From Batkoa obscura (lineage: Eukaryota; Entomophthoromycota; Entomophthoromycetes; Entomophthorales; Batkoaceae): 64,000 bases of DNA. Under the pieces are notes generated by a model. The model did not search any database, had not been told where the DNA came from, and saw only the letters and a program-made list of their open reading frames with translations. The stretch lies in NCBI GenBank assembly GCA_030770535.1, contig JASVEC010000004.1:248001-312000 (forward strand). The letters run 5' to 3'. This document shows positions 45,263 to 57,056 of this stretch, one piece after another (the first letter of the stretch is position 1; each line of letters opens with the position of its first letter). The translations under genes were made by a program, and so were the position numbers.

Positions 45263-46334
45263 ATGATGAAACGTATAACAAGATCAATGACGAAAGCAAG
45301 CTCTGGAATTAAAGAAACGCTTGTACAAGATACGAAGAAAGTTAAAGTAAAGAAAAAGAAAAGAGATATGGCTGAGAAATTGATTCAGGATCAAACTGAA
45401 GTTAAAGAAACACAAATAGTTAAGAAAAGGATTGTAAAAGCTAAACCAGTACCCGCCTCTTACCTTCCAGAAACGGATTTAGAACATTTAAAATTGTTGG
45501 AAACTTTGCCAAAGGAACCTAGTAAAGACTTTGTCTTTGAATACTTGGCCAAAGTGGATAAGTAAGAACAGTTTACTTTGGCAAATTTTTTCATTAATTG
45601 TTTTTAAGGAACTTAGGTAAAGTTATAAAGAGTAGTAATTTAGATTGCTTTATTTTCAATCTTGAATCCAAGTTCAAATCACTAGAGGAGGGTTCCAATA
45701 CTTTTAGATACCTTGCAAGGAACATTATATTTCAAGTAATATTTCATCTACAATAATAACAATTAACTAATTCACCATAGCAATTGTCAGGAAAAGCTGC
45801 AAGCACAATAGAGTCTCGATTTATCAACTTATATAAAGTCGAAGCAGAGGAAGCCTACTTTCCAATACCAGAACAAGTTTTAGCTACCGATAGCGAGACG
45901 CTTCGAGGTGTAGGACTTTCTATGGCCAAAGCTTCGTACATCAAAGATCTAGCATTACATTATCAAAATGGTAGCCTCAGTGATATTAAGTTAAAAGAAG
46001 CAGATGACAAAACAGTTTACGAGCTTTTGATTCAAGTTAAAGGAATTGGACCAGTAAGCTAATATTATCACTATTTATTTAGATTTAAAATCATCAACAT
46101 TAGTGGACCATCGATATGTTCTTAATGAGTTATTTAAAGCGATTAGATGTATTACCATTAGGAGATTTAGGTATTAAAAAAGGAATGATTAAACATTTTG
46201 AACTTACCGTAAGCGATAAGAAAAAATTGATTGATGAAAAAGATATGATTGAGTTGAGCAAAGCTTGGAGACCATATCGTTCTGTTGCTTCTTGGCTCAT
46301 GTGGGAAATTGCGAATACTATTACAGCAACTTGA
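45263..46334 (+). CDS. MAG1: DNA-3-methyladenine glycosylase II (MAG1/AlkA-type, HhH-GPD)
   Basis: Exons 45263-45561, 45609-45735, 45781-46053 and 46104-46334; 309 aa. A basic Lys-rich N-terminus (KRITRSMTK ... KVKVKKKKRD), probably nuclear-localising, precedes the glycosylase fold: RYLARNIIFQQQLSGKAAST, then the helix-hairpin-helix LLIQVKGIGPWTIDMFLMSY, and the catalytic aspartate in DVLPLGDLGIKKG, with the closing AWRPYRSVASWLMWE. It removes alkylated purines from DNA and starts base excision repair. The splice after GIGP restores the invariant GIGPWT motif, confirming the join. Start is the first of two adjacent Met codons. Confidence 0.93.
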
Positions 46335-46737
46335 GAAAGCTGCTGATAAATAAATTTTTGTCATTTGATTTATAGTAATTAACGATTTATTGTTTATTAC
46401 TCATGAAGCTATATAAATATGTGAGTATTAATATACTAACTATGAACACCAATGATAAAGTCCCAACTCAAAATAGTTCACATTTATATAGGCAAATTCG
46501 ACTTTAATCTTAGTTAATGTTTAATAAACCATCTCTTTTGTTTAGATGAGTTAGTTTGATAAAAAAGCAATTTTATTTAATATAAAAAACCCATGATCAC
46601 TAAACAAAACCTGCGCTATTTGTAAACGGGTAGAACCAACAAAGAAACAATACTATCTCAAAAAATAAAATAAACTGTAATTTACTCCACAGTTCATAGA
46701 AAACCTTATTTAAGTTCAACTTCTTAAAGGAAAGAAC
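46335..46737. other. convergent 3' intergenic
   Basis: 403 bp between the stop of MAG1 (+) and the small gene on the minus strand. Nothing recognised. Confidence 0.55.
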
Positions 46738-46974
46738 TTAAAGACAAAAACAAAACCAAGAATTTTGCAAAGTTGAATCTGTACAAAAGCCACCCTTCCT
46801 TCCAGTCATATTACCTGTTGCACTACTATCTCCTTTCTTTAAAGAAGCCTCTAATCTATCTTTTGTTTTTTTACTCATTTCTCGTTCCATTGGTGTTTTT
46901 CTATATCCTTGCTGAGAGTCGAATGTTGGCTCCAATTGTTTTATTTCTTTTATTTTTGGTTCTTGGTTGTTCAT
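46738..46974 (-). CDS. small hydrophilic protein ending in a CaaX-like box, 78 aa
   Basis: I do not recognise the family. The reading frame starts MNNQEPKIKEIKQL and is hydrophilic and charged (MEREMSKKTKDRLEASLKKG), then GNMTGRKGGF. The last residues are NSWFCFCL, where C-F-C-L could act as a prenylation box (Leu at the end favours geranylgeranylation). Base composition is above background, which supports coding. There is no signal peptide or domain. It could be an intrinsically disordered stress protein or a chance frame; an unseen intron is possible. Confidence 0.4.
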   Translation of the reverse strand: MNNQEPKIKEIKQLEPTFDSQQGYRKTPMEREMSKKTKDRLEASLKKGDSSATGNMTGRKGGFCTDSTLQNSWFCFCL

Positions 46975-48349
46975 GGTATGTTTTCAATTGTTTTTAAAAG
47001 CTAAGGGGATTTATAATAAAAAAGTTAGAGTAATTCATTGGTATTTATAAATCGGGGATTGAGGGTTTGATTGGCTGAGGCAAAAAGGCAATTAGTTAAA
47101 TAATTTAATATTTAGTTTTACAATAACATTGTTATTTATTATAGTTGGTATGTATTTTAATAAATTGGTACTATATAAAATGAAATCATACTCTATTTTT
47201 AATAATAGCATCTACTAAATCATAGTACTAAAGATAAACATATAATGCTGATAGAAAGTAGTAACAATACATTAAAATATACTTAGTAGTTAATAATCTA
47301 ATACTCAGTTATATGGTGGTAATGTTATATACTAAAATAGTTCAATTTACTTTTATAAATATATATAGAATATGAGGAAGTCTATTTGAATAATTTACAT
47401 GAATAAAAAATTCAAACTAAGTCTATTAATAGTATAATAACATAAGTAACTATACAGTTCAAAATAAAAATTATAAATAGTTTAATGTTCAGTTTTATAG
47501 TCACAACATTATATAAATTTAGCATATATTGTAATTTAGTAACTATCATTAAGTGTTCTAAAATTAGTTTTTCATCATATCAAACAAAGTAGCAAGCTAA
47601 TTAAATACAATAACGTTACGATAATAACAAGCACCTATACATTCTTAAACTAAACTAATGGTAAATGTTTTCATACTTGGTTTTAATATGTTGTTTTTTA
47701 CTCATTTAGTATGATTTAATATTACAGCAAATTTAATATGAATTCTTATATAGAAAACTATAACAACAGATTGAGTAAGAAGTTAATTAAAATCAATGTT
47801 AATACGGTAATAATAAGTAACTATGTATTAAAATAACATTGATAGTTAATGGTTTTTGCACTCATTGAATTTAGAGAAATTAAGTTGAGGATTTATTAAA
47901 AAAAATTTACAAGAAAATGAGATCTTTAAAGTGAAGCGAAGCGCCTGGCAGAGGGTTAAGGGGTACTCAAACTTATTTTTCGCCTTCGATTCTATTAATT
48001 TATAATGGATAAATATAAATTCATGGATTATACAAGCTTTTCAATCAACCATCAGGGTATGTATAGGAAAGATAGAGTCCATGGAAGCAAAGTTGAGTCG
48101 ATAAATTTTTTATGGAGGATCTATGTTACTAGAAGGATGATTGATAATTTAGTATTCGATTTTATAGCTATTAGGCTATTAGTTAAATTCTGTGACGGCT
48201 TTTTTGTCGAATGTATTATTTTAATATTACATTATATGACCATGATTATCTATATTAGTTTTTGTATTTGTTTTTAGTATACTTATAACTACTAAATAGA
48301 ATTCATATTAATAATTAATAATATATTTTTATTTAAAAGGAGAGCAAAA
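46975..48349. other. intergenic
   Basis: About 1.4 kb without a supported gene. At 47931-47975 is a short patch richer in GC (GAAGCGAAGCGCCTGGCAGA) with no recognisable identity. A 90-codon frame at 48005-48277 lacks any family features and is not called. Confidence 0.5.
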
Positions 48350-49468
48350 TTAAAACAGTTTTTTGATAGATTTAACAATATCGTCCCAATTATCTTTAAC
48401 ATAACCTTTTGCAAGTTCAGTACTTTCTTTTAAGACTTGTTGACGAACCCCTCTAAGGACAACTGCCTTTTCATCATATTGGGCTCCTTTATATTCATTT
48501 AGGATCATTTCATCTGCAGTGGGTCCTAAAATGGCATTGGTAGTAGCAGCCAAAACTAAACCTGCGTATGGAATGGCTGAAATTCCAGAAACCACAGCAA
48601 TTCTCATATAATCCAAAGCCTTATTGTTATAAGCCAGTTCAGAAGCGTTGATAAGATTTATATTATGCATACATGAAGCTACACTAGATGCAGGATACTT
48701 TTCGCCACTATTAGCACAGTAATAGCCACGTCTAAGCTCTACTGTCTTACCGCCAGGTGCACACTCTGACTTGGCGATAGCCATAGATGTCAATCTAAAG
48801 CAATTGCTGAAATCATATTTCATAGCAGCGGTTCGCAAAACATCGTTGGCTAGAAGACATATTTTATCAATAGATAGCAATTGGGTATCGGATTGGATTG
48901 TTTGAGTATCCTTCCTATATATACCAGTATTATTTAAAATCCTACCTACTATCTTTTCAGTCATTAAAATCTCAAAGACTTGACGATAGTTGTCATCATC
49001 TGGATGTACGTTATCCATTGGGATAACAATTGATCTTATACCTTGACGTAAATCCACAGTAATATAATTTTTAGTTCCAACTGGAGGATTAAAATATAGA
49101 TAATCTCTTTTTTTATTTGTTGATGAAATCTCATGTTGAATTAAAGTTGGCAAAGCACTCGAATCCGAGGTAGCTGCTAAAAAAGCATCAGTACAATATT
49201 GACGATTGAATGAACCACAGTTATTTGAAGGACGAAAGCAACTCTTTCCTTTGTACCATTTGTTTGCAGATTTTACCCATTCTTTGGATGTAACAATAGA
49301 ACTAAATATTGCCTCACAATTGCGCTGATATTTTGGTGATATATCAACCTCGAACCATGCAGTGTCAGGTTTAAGACCACGACAGTTTGCATCCAAGTAA
49401 GTTAACCCAAGAGGATTTTGGCTTAACGTAGTAGTAACAAATAAGAATAAGGATAAAATTAGAAACAT
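48350..49468 (-). CDS. secreted protein of unknown function, 372 aa
   Basis: Single-exon gene. It begins with a clear signal peptide (MFLILSLFLFVTTTLSQ, likely cleaved after the Ser-Gln region) and ends KSIKKLF. The mature part has about nine cysteines, several in the first 100 residues (ANCRGLKP, NCEAIF, KSCFRPSNNCGSFNRQYC), suggesting disulfide bonds. There is one hydrophobic stretch (AVVSGISAIPYAGLVLAAT) near residue 300 and a mixed charged C-terminus. I do not recognise a catalytic motif or a known fold. Base composition is clearly coding-like. It stands alone: over 1.3 kb of empty DNA lies on one side and over 2 kb on the other, which is typical of accessory or lineage-specific secreted genes. 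Confidence 0.75.
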   Translation of the reverse strand: MFLILSLFLFVTTTLSQNPLGLTYLDANCRGLKPDTAWFEVDISPKYQRNCEAIFSSIVTSKEWVKSANKWYKGKSCFRPSNNCGSFNRQYCTDAFLAATSDSSALPTLIQHEISSTNKKRDYLYFNPPVGTKNYITVDLRQGIRSIVIPMDNVHPDDDNYRQVFEILMTEKIVGRILNNTGIYRKDTQTIQSDTQLLSIDKICLLANDVLRTAAMKYDFSNCFRLTSMAIAKSECAPGGKTVELRRGYYCANSGEKYPASSVASCMHNINLINASELAYNNKALDYMRIAVVSGISAIPYAGLVLAATTNAILGPTADEMILNEYKGAQYDEKAVVLRGVRQQVLKESTELAKGYVKDNWDDIVKSIKKLF

Positions 49469-51781
49469 TTATTTTTGTATTTTATTGGTATACTTTATTT
49501 TTGTTTATATACTTTTTTTAATACTGCAGGCGTTTGATACAAAATAAATATGAGTTATAAATTACAAGTTTATGCTTATTATTTAATTTATTAACGAATA
49601 TAATTTAATAAATAATAATCAATCAGAAGAATTCTTTTCAAACAGCGAACACTGTAGTATAAGCATAAAAATATTAAAATAGTACAGGTAATTGTATTCT
49701 TCAAACATTCCTACACGCAATTTTACAGGGCTTTCATTTTCATAATCTAATTTCTTACCCTGCTAAAATTAATTGTTCTATTCACTATAGTTTATTTAAA
49801 TTTATTAATTTTTTATAATATTGTAAAATCATTCACAGTAATTTAATCATTCATGGTTATTAAATTCTTTAATACTTTCAACGATTTAAGTATCCTATTT
49901 TATTAAATCAATGCCAATAATCAAATTGCCACCACAACTTTGTTATTGAACTATGTAATCTTACTAAATTGTACTATTTGAACATTATACCATTAATGTT
50001 TGCACTTAATAAATTCGTAAAATAAAACTTAAATATATATATATAACTATACATTATAACTCAAAATATTGCTATTTTATTAAAATTTACAAATAAAGTT
50101 TGTGTGCATGGTTTTTTAAGGCTATAAATTAAACTATGGCTATGCGGCATATTTAAATTCTTAAGCAAGTTTAATTAAGTTAAAGAATACAATTTAAAGG
50201 CACTATGTTAGATATTCAGAAAGGAATTTGTTTAAAGAATATTAATTTTTATTATCTTAAATTTTAATTTATAAAAGATAATCAATTTAAATAGAGATAT
50301 ATTGAAATAGGCAAAAGTAAACTTTTAAACTAAGAACATTAGATCAGCGGTAAAAAAGGACATATTGAGATAATTTATGTTATTGAAGTCTCTTAATTAA
50401 AAACAAATGTAAATTTTAATTTAAGTAGTTATAGCCTAATTAATGGTTTTCTGATATTTAGTTTTGTTTATACAATTTGGTCGCGTAGCATCTAAGAGTG
50501 TTTATGAACCACTGTGAAGAAATTGCGTGTTAGTTACGTTGAGATAAATTTAGTAATAATATGGGGGTATTTTTTTTGGCTTCATCATTTTTCCATCTTT
50601 TAAGCATTATTTGAGTGCAAAGATTGTTAGTAAAATTCTTAAACACAAAAATACATCCCCATATAATAATATAATAAAGATATGAAGTTCTGATTATAAA
50701 AAAAGTTATAACGGATACTTGTGTATTCAATTCAATAAACGCAACTCTATTTACTAAATTTGGTACTTATCCTTGTCAATGTTTTAACTTGTAGAAATCA
50801 ACACTTATTTTAAATTAATTTGTATAGCATTTTATTGGCAACAAGTTGAATCTAGTCTAATTCTAAAATACAATATCGGCTGACTATACATTTGAAGATA
50901 ATAATTAATAGCAAATATTTGTAATATTTAGCTTTGTTATAGTAATATTTTTATTGACTTAAAATGATTTATTGTAGTTATAAATTTAGTATTAATTTTT
51001 TTATAAAAGTTACAATGTACTGAGTAATAACTTTAAATAAACTGTAATTTGGTAGATAATACTAAGTAGTTTTACTTTTTAAAAATAAACCAAGAATAAA
51101 CATTTAAGTACCGGTGTTATTTTGCTTTGTATCTTAGGGGTATTGTTCACGTCCTCTCCCAGATAAAGCTTAAAAATAAAACTAAGTTCTTTATTTCTCA
51201 TTTCGCCTTACTTTTGTATTCTATAGTCGTATTACCATTCTAATTTTGATATAAGCTACAGCTGTTGCAATTTTTTTTGCGCCTTATTTAACGGTAATTT
51301 TTATAATCAACTTGTTTGAATAACCGATTTTTTTAAAGCCTGATTCTGATACTTTAGTCGGATTTTGACATAATTTTTTTCTTAAATGAGCTGTTAAATA
51401 GATCATAAAAGAACAGCAATAGCTATATTAAAAATATTTATTAACATCTTATAAGGTAACTAAATAAAATCTCGTTATAGAACATTACATATAAATAACA
51501 AATATTTAAACAATACGATTGTGAATGCTTTTATTTATTTATTAAAAATTGGGATGAGAAGAAAATAAAAAATTAGATCGTTGTTTTAAATTATGCATTA
51601 CAAAAAAAAGTATCTAAAATAATAATAAAATTCAAGTTATATATAGTTACAACTTGATAGGAGCTTAATTTTAACATCAAGAGTACATGGGGAGTGTATT
51701 AGCATATTAATTAAGATAGGAAACATATTTATGCGATATACATTATTTTATCTTAAACTAGCAGTAAGATAGTACCTTTTA
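49469..51781. other. gene-free AT-rich region with one MITE
   Basis: About 2.3 kb; holds MITE copy 7 at 50560-50663 and no supported gene. A 66-codon frame overlapping the MITE is spurious. Confidence 0.55.
50560..50663 (+). mobile_element. MITE copy 7
   Basis: Begins TATGGGGGTATTTTTTTTGG, core TTTAAGCATTATTTGAGTGC, ends AAAAATACATCCCCATA; TA at both borders, 104 bp. Confidence 0.87.
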
Positions 51782-52865
51782 TCAATTATCTAAACGTGAA
51801 TAACCGTCTCTATTATTGTTAATTCCTGACATTAAGGAATCTAATTTATCATACAAAGAAACTTTGATATGAAGATCATTTTCTAAAGATGAGTTGCTCT
51901 TTTCTTTATCTTTTAATAGATACGGGACAGGTGATGTAGCTCTAGATAATGACCTTTTCCTTTCCTTTTGTACTTTTGGCGACTTAAAGTTAATACTTGG
52001 TTGTACCATCAATACATTTTTACGAAATTGATATAGCAAATCCACATTAGGTAACTCTTCAAAATTATGAGTAAAGATGCCTAATTCAGAATCTAATTGT
52101 CTTAAAGCTTTTAATTTTAAGTCCGCTAAATAACCGAAGTTACTTTCTATTCAATTTATTAGTATTTTGGAGGAGTTGTAATAGAGCTTAAAAATTACCT
52201 AAATCGTTAAACATTTCAAAATAGATACGATCTTTTTCAAATGATATATAAAAATCACTGAAAAAATCTGCTAAATGAAGCTTTAAATCATTTAAAAAGC
52301 CTCGAAACTCTCGACTTAACCTAGGTTTATCAGAGTACTTAATTGAAAATTCTTTGGGAAGTTTCAACCTATTAACTGGTGAAAAAAATCTTGAGTGTAA
52401 CTTTTCCGATTGTGCTAAAAATTCAAGTTGATTATTAGTCGTTGTACTTAATACTCGATCTATTTCCAAATAGCACAACTAAAGCATTATTAATTGAATG
52501 TATTGATATTTAATAAATAAACTTACCAGATTCTGAAGTAAATTTTTGCTATAAGTAAATCGTATGAAATAACAGAGAGGGATCCAAGATTGAGTGATGG
52601 TACGGAATCCAGTAGTAGTGGTTTTTGAAGGTAAATTGTCGACGAGTACTCTATCACCAAAAAACTGTTCCAATTTCCTAGATCTAGCGTTTGGAGCTAA
52701 TGGAGGTGACAAAAAAGGTTTTGGCACAGCTAAGCTGTTACAAGCATTAATATCTGTCAATGGAGTAGGCACTTTCATTTTCCTTCTTGTTATGATACCT
52801 CGACTATTTAACCTTGTTGTTGACATGAAATTTGATTTTCCGTTAAGTGGGTAAGCGATGCTCAT
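51782..52865 (-). CDS. RGS-like domain protein
   Basis: Three exons: 52527-52865, 52199-52478 and 51782-52146 (introns 48 and 52 bp), 327 aa. The N-terminus is basic. Then NARSRKLEQFFGDRV leads to a helical region whose joined core reads FTYSKNLLQNLLCYLEIDRV, resembling the regulator-of-G-protein-signalling helix pair (normally SxENLLFxLE-x-x). Later come FSDFYISFEKDRIYFEMFNDL and a Ser-rich tail with KRSLSRATSPVP. The splice that creates LLQNLLCYLEIDRV is what reveals the similarity. Fungal RGS proteins speed GTP hydrolysis on G-alpha. The match is at pattern level only, and a different helical scaffold remains possible. Confidence 0.5.
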
Positions 52866-54337
52866 TTATTGACAAAATAAAAGTGAAAGTAAAGAACTAT
52901 AATTTATTAAATAAATGAATAGAAAATTTTAAAGTTGAAAATAGAAAAGTAAATTAAGGGTAATGGTAATAAATTGAATTTTTAGAACTTTCATTTATTA
53001 AACTTTTCTTTTTAATTGTTCTCCTTCAACCCCAGGCTAGAACCAATCATTGAACTAGAAGCCAAGGGGATTTCTTAATGCACTTGAAGTGCTAAAACTT
53101 AATCAACTAATCAATTATGATACTAAAAAATACAATGAGTTTAATTGAAGCTAATTTAATTGCTGATCAAATTTATATTTTATTATTCTTGTTTAATTTT
53201 TATTAAACAATCAAAAAATACATTACCACACAAAGAATATTGTCGGTTGTTTAGATAATAAATAAATTTAGTAAATTTAACATAAAATTAATAAGTGAAA
53301 CCAAGTATTTTTATATTTTTATTCAGTCTAATAAATATTTTATAATATTAATAACTCACAGTTACTATTTTAATTTAACCTATAAATTTAATTCTAGATT
53401 TTAATTATATTAATTTGAACTAAATGTTATTGTCATTTTAAAGTGCTATTTATTGTTGAAATAACATAAAGAAGGATAAAATTTCTAATGAATTAATAAC
53501 AATTATAACGGACATAGCTTATGATAAGTTATAAATGATAAAAGCTCCCTTAAAACATAATAAATTATAATGAATTATTCAGATTAAATTAGATCAAATT
53601 ATTTAATGATGAAGTGTAGTAAACGATTAAATAATAAAAACAAATACACCTATTTCAATTATCATTGATGAAAATTAAGGTTTCTGAATATAAGATTGAA
53701 CTCTAGATTTTGAGTTATAATCGTTATTTGAAAGTTTAGAACTTTAAATAGAAGATGCAGCTTATTTTAGTATATAAGTAAAGTATTGAACTTAAACTCT
53801 TATTTAGTCTGGTTCAACTAAACTACGTCTTTTAAACTACTGTAAATGAAGCGTATTTTCCACCTTCTAAACACCCCCAAAAAATGAAGCAAGTAAGTTT
53901 AAATTTTTTTAAAAAGATTAAAAAAGTGCCATTTTACAAAAATCTTATGTTTCTAACTTGATATGTAAATAGATCTTTTAGATTAATATTTTATAGTAAA
54001 ATAAAATAAAATAGAAATTATCAATCTACTTATTTATCATTTATAAATACATTTCAAAACGTTTTATTTATAATTAGCATTCTACACTAACCTATTTCAA
54101 TTTTTGCATCTTTTGAGCAACACCCTGAAAATTCGCTTTCATTTTAACCAATGGTCTACCCCTTTTCAAAAAAACGATTTCCAAAAACCAGGTCCATGTC
54201 ATCACTCTGAATTTTCTCAATAAATAAATCTTAAACCACAGAATCAATGCTAATTGGCCACAGCATCACTAACCAAATATTTAAAGAATAAATTAGAATT
54301 TTTTATTTTTATCAACAAAACGTAATAACAAAAAAAG
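52866..54337. other. divergent intergenic region
   Basis: About 1.5 kb between the RGS-like gene start (-) and FKBP2 start (+). A possible mini-exon ATGAAGCAA followed by GTAAGT at 53884-53898 has no downstream coding exon that I can find. Otherwise empty. Confidence 0.5.
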
Positions 54338-55381
54338 ATGAAATTTTTCACTGGATTATTAGTCTTAGCATCCACCTTATTGATATCTGATACTTTAGGC
54401 TTAAAAAAAGCACCTGAAAAGTTGACTATTGGTAAGTTGGTTTATTAATCTATCTTATGAATATTTATTCTTAATAATAATTTATCAGGTATTAAAAAAC
54501 GCATTCCTGAAAGTGAATGTGAAAGAAAAGCTAAGAATGGGTAAGTTTTGTTCTTCTTGAGTATTCTTAATGTTTATCGTTTATTTCCACAGTGACTTTG
54601 TCTCTGTTCATTACACTGGTACCTTATTTGAAGATGGTACTGAGTTTGATTCCAGTATTAAACGTGGACCATTTGAGTTTAAACTTGGTAGGAATTTATT
54701 AAGCTTAGAACAATTTTATACTAACATTTCATGTAATAGGTTCTGGTAATGTTATCAAAGGTAATTCAATGTTATTTTATTTTATAATTTAATTTAACCT
54801 CTATTTCCTCAGGTTGGGATCTTGGTTTGCTTAAGTATTACTATTAATAATTTCAAAACCTGCAACTTACTAACAACCTCTTAGCATGTGCATTGGTGAA
54901 AAACGTAAACTTGTAATACCTTATGACTTAGCTTATGGTGAAGCTGGTTCCCCACCAACTATTCCAGGTAAATAGAGTTGAGTTAATAAGTATACATTTA
55001 ATTTATTCTTCAATAGCTAAAGCCACCCTTGTTTTTGAAACTGAGTTGATGGGTATTCGTGGTTATGAGCCAAAGAAGAAGGCAGATGATAAGACTAAAG
55101 GCGAAGAGAAAGAAAATGTAAAACAGGCTGAGAAGGCAGATAAAAAAGATAAGAAAGCTGATAAGGATGTAAAGGAAGACAAGAAGACTGAAAAGAAGGT
55201 TGAAAAGGAAGAAAAGAAAGAAAAGAAAGCTGATAAAAAAGAAAAGAAAGAAAAGAAAGGAGAAAAAGCTGATAAGAAAGAGAAGAAGGATAAAAAAGCA
55301 GCTAAAGAAGAAAAGAAGGAAAAGAAAGATAACAAGAAAGCCAAAAAAGATAGTGATGAAGAGGATAAAGATGAACTTTAG
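54338..55381 (+). CDS. FPR2: ER-lumenal FKBP-type prolyl isomerase (FKBP2/FPR2) with Lys-rich tail and KDEL
   Basis: Seven exons: 54338-54431, 54489-54540, 54593-54687, 54740-54760, 54813-54834, 54885-54967 and 55017-55381; 243 aa. Signal peptide [21 protein letters not shown], then [17 protein letters not shown] and the FKBP fold: [58 protein letters not shown], and closing [12 protein letters not shown]. After the domain come about 100 residues made almost only of Lys, Glu, Asp and Ala ([15 protein letters not shown] type), ending SDEEDKDEL. The final KDEL is a classic ER retrieval signal. The domain is a prolyl cis-trans isomerase helping folding in the ER. Tiny exons (21 and 22 bp) are supported by the perfect family match across joins. 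Confidence 0.92.
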
Positions 55382-55886
55382 GCCGTTTTAATAAATCATT
55401 TATAAGTATTATTTTTGTTCACTTTAAATTAATCTTTAGCATTTAAAATTGTTATTAATATACAATGTATATGTTTTTTAATATTATAGTATAAACTTAT
55501 TTATAGAAGTAAATTTAGTTGTAATTATTATATTATTAGTATAATATTACTGCACTTAACTGCATACTAATAGTTTGATAACTATCATTAGATGCCTCTA
55601 TAAGTATACTTCAGTTTTTAGACGAATCTAAAACGGTGGAGATATAGAGAAGAAATGCAGCAATCAAAAAATAATATTTATAAGCAAAAAAAATTGACTG
55701 TTGCAGCCAATAACTCCAATTTTTACTAAAAACAAAATTTTGGCTGTTTTTTACTACAGCAAAGAGATACCTTCCCTTTGAAAATTTGCATATTGCTGCG
55801 TAAATATTAAGAACACGTAAACCAGATTCTTGCTTATATAAACTAAATAATTAAAAAATCACTTTTCTTTAACTTTATTTAGTTCA
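55382..55886. other. intergenic
   Basis: 505 bp of AT-rich sequence between FKBP2 and the F-box-like pseudogene. Nothing recognised. Confidence 0.55.
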
Positions 55887-57056
55887 CATCCAAGATGTTA
55901 TTAAATTTTAAATAAATTATCTGATATCTTATTAGAAGATGTATTCAAACTATTGAATCTAGAGGAGCTTTTTGATTTATATTTTTTAAACAAGCATCTG
56001 CTCAATGACATTAGTAATGCAATTAAATAGAAATTAATTTATTCCGATTACAACCAATTTGAAATTACAAAATATTTAAATTACCAAGAAAAGTTTATCA
56101 ATGAAAATGGATCATTGATGAAAGGTATTAATATAGATAATGAATCTATCAATCTTTTGAGCTATTGTCCAAATTTAGTTTCTATTAATTATAAAGGTTA
56201 CAATAATAATATTGAAGATGATATAATTATTAAAGATATTGTTAAGTATTTAAATCCAGAAAAATTAAGTTTACTTACAATAAAATCCAGCTGTTATTTC
56301 GATTTTGATAGATTAGATATAATCAAAATGAGGTTCAGTAATTTAAAGGTGTTGGATTTGAAATACAATGATTGTAGGTGATATCAAAATTGATCTTAAT
56401 CCAAATATAAAGTTTGTTTTAAGCTTGAAGTCAAAAGTTCGAGAAGATTTCAATAACAACGTTATTAAATACTTCAGTGATTTAAAGCAGCTAACGAATA
56501 TAAAATTCATATATATTCGTGTTTTAATATTAATATTAACATTAACAAACATAGCATAAATGCTCTCAAAAGTAGCAGTACCATTACTTTAGAGTATTTA
56601 AATTCAAAAATTGTAGCTTATAATAATTTATTGTGATTTTCAACATTAAGAGAAGTTTGTTTTAAGAGTTTATCCAATGAATTATTGAGCTCAATTTCCT
56701 TATTATCTAATATTCAAATACTTTGTTTCTCTTATTTAAAACTTGACATGGAAAAAATATCTGGTGAACCGGGTTTACAAGGAGGTAACAAAGAAGAATA
56801 TAATATAATCAAATGTAACTTTGTAAAAGAAATTAAACTTCGTCAGTTTGAAGGTACTCTTTAGGGCTTTTGTTATTTCTTACCTTTTTTTCCGAATCCT
56901 GGAGGATTAAAAACCAGGTGTTTTTCTTTGGAAGACATAGGCGAAGAGATCGATCATAAACTTACTACTCGGTTATTGTTTATTACATATGATATAAGTA
57001 GAAATAACAGTAACAATCAAGTGGAAAAAATTCCAATGCTAGCTTGAATGATATAC
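55887..57056 (+). pseudogene. F-box/leucine-rich-repeat-like protein, decayed
   Basis: Broken coding region. An F-box-like start is readable (DILLEDVFKLLNLEELFDLYFLNKH), followed by LRR-like phrases (LLSYCPNLVSINYKGY, LNPEKLSLLTIKSS, RFSNLKVLDLKYND and later LLSSISLLSNIQILCFSYL). In-frame stops interrupt it early (near 55911, 56027 and 56380), and the frame shifts around 56380 and again around 56550. Another stop falls near 56632 and one near 56862. The family looks like the RNI-like F-box proteins that are expanded in many early-diverging fungi. Several independent lesions and no intron pattern that would rescue them argue for a pseudogene. Confidence 0.6.

Noticed and set aside
48005-48277. 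90-codon frame with a hydrophobic end
   Set aside because: No signal, no similarity and low-complexity codons; looks like chance in AT-rich DNA.
53878-53990. Mini-exon ATGAAGCAA followed by GTAAGT
   Set aside because: No downstream exon with coding character was found to pair with it.
55063-55344. 93-codon Phe/Ser-rich minus-strand frame
   Set aside because: Antisense shadow of the Lys/Glu-rich tail of FKBP2.
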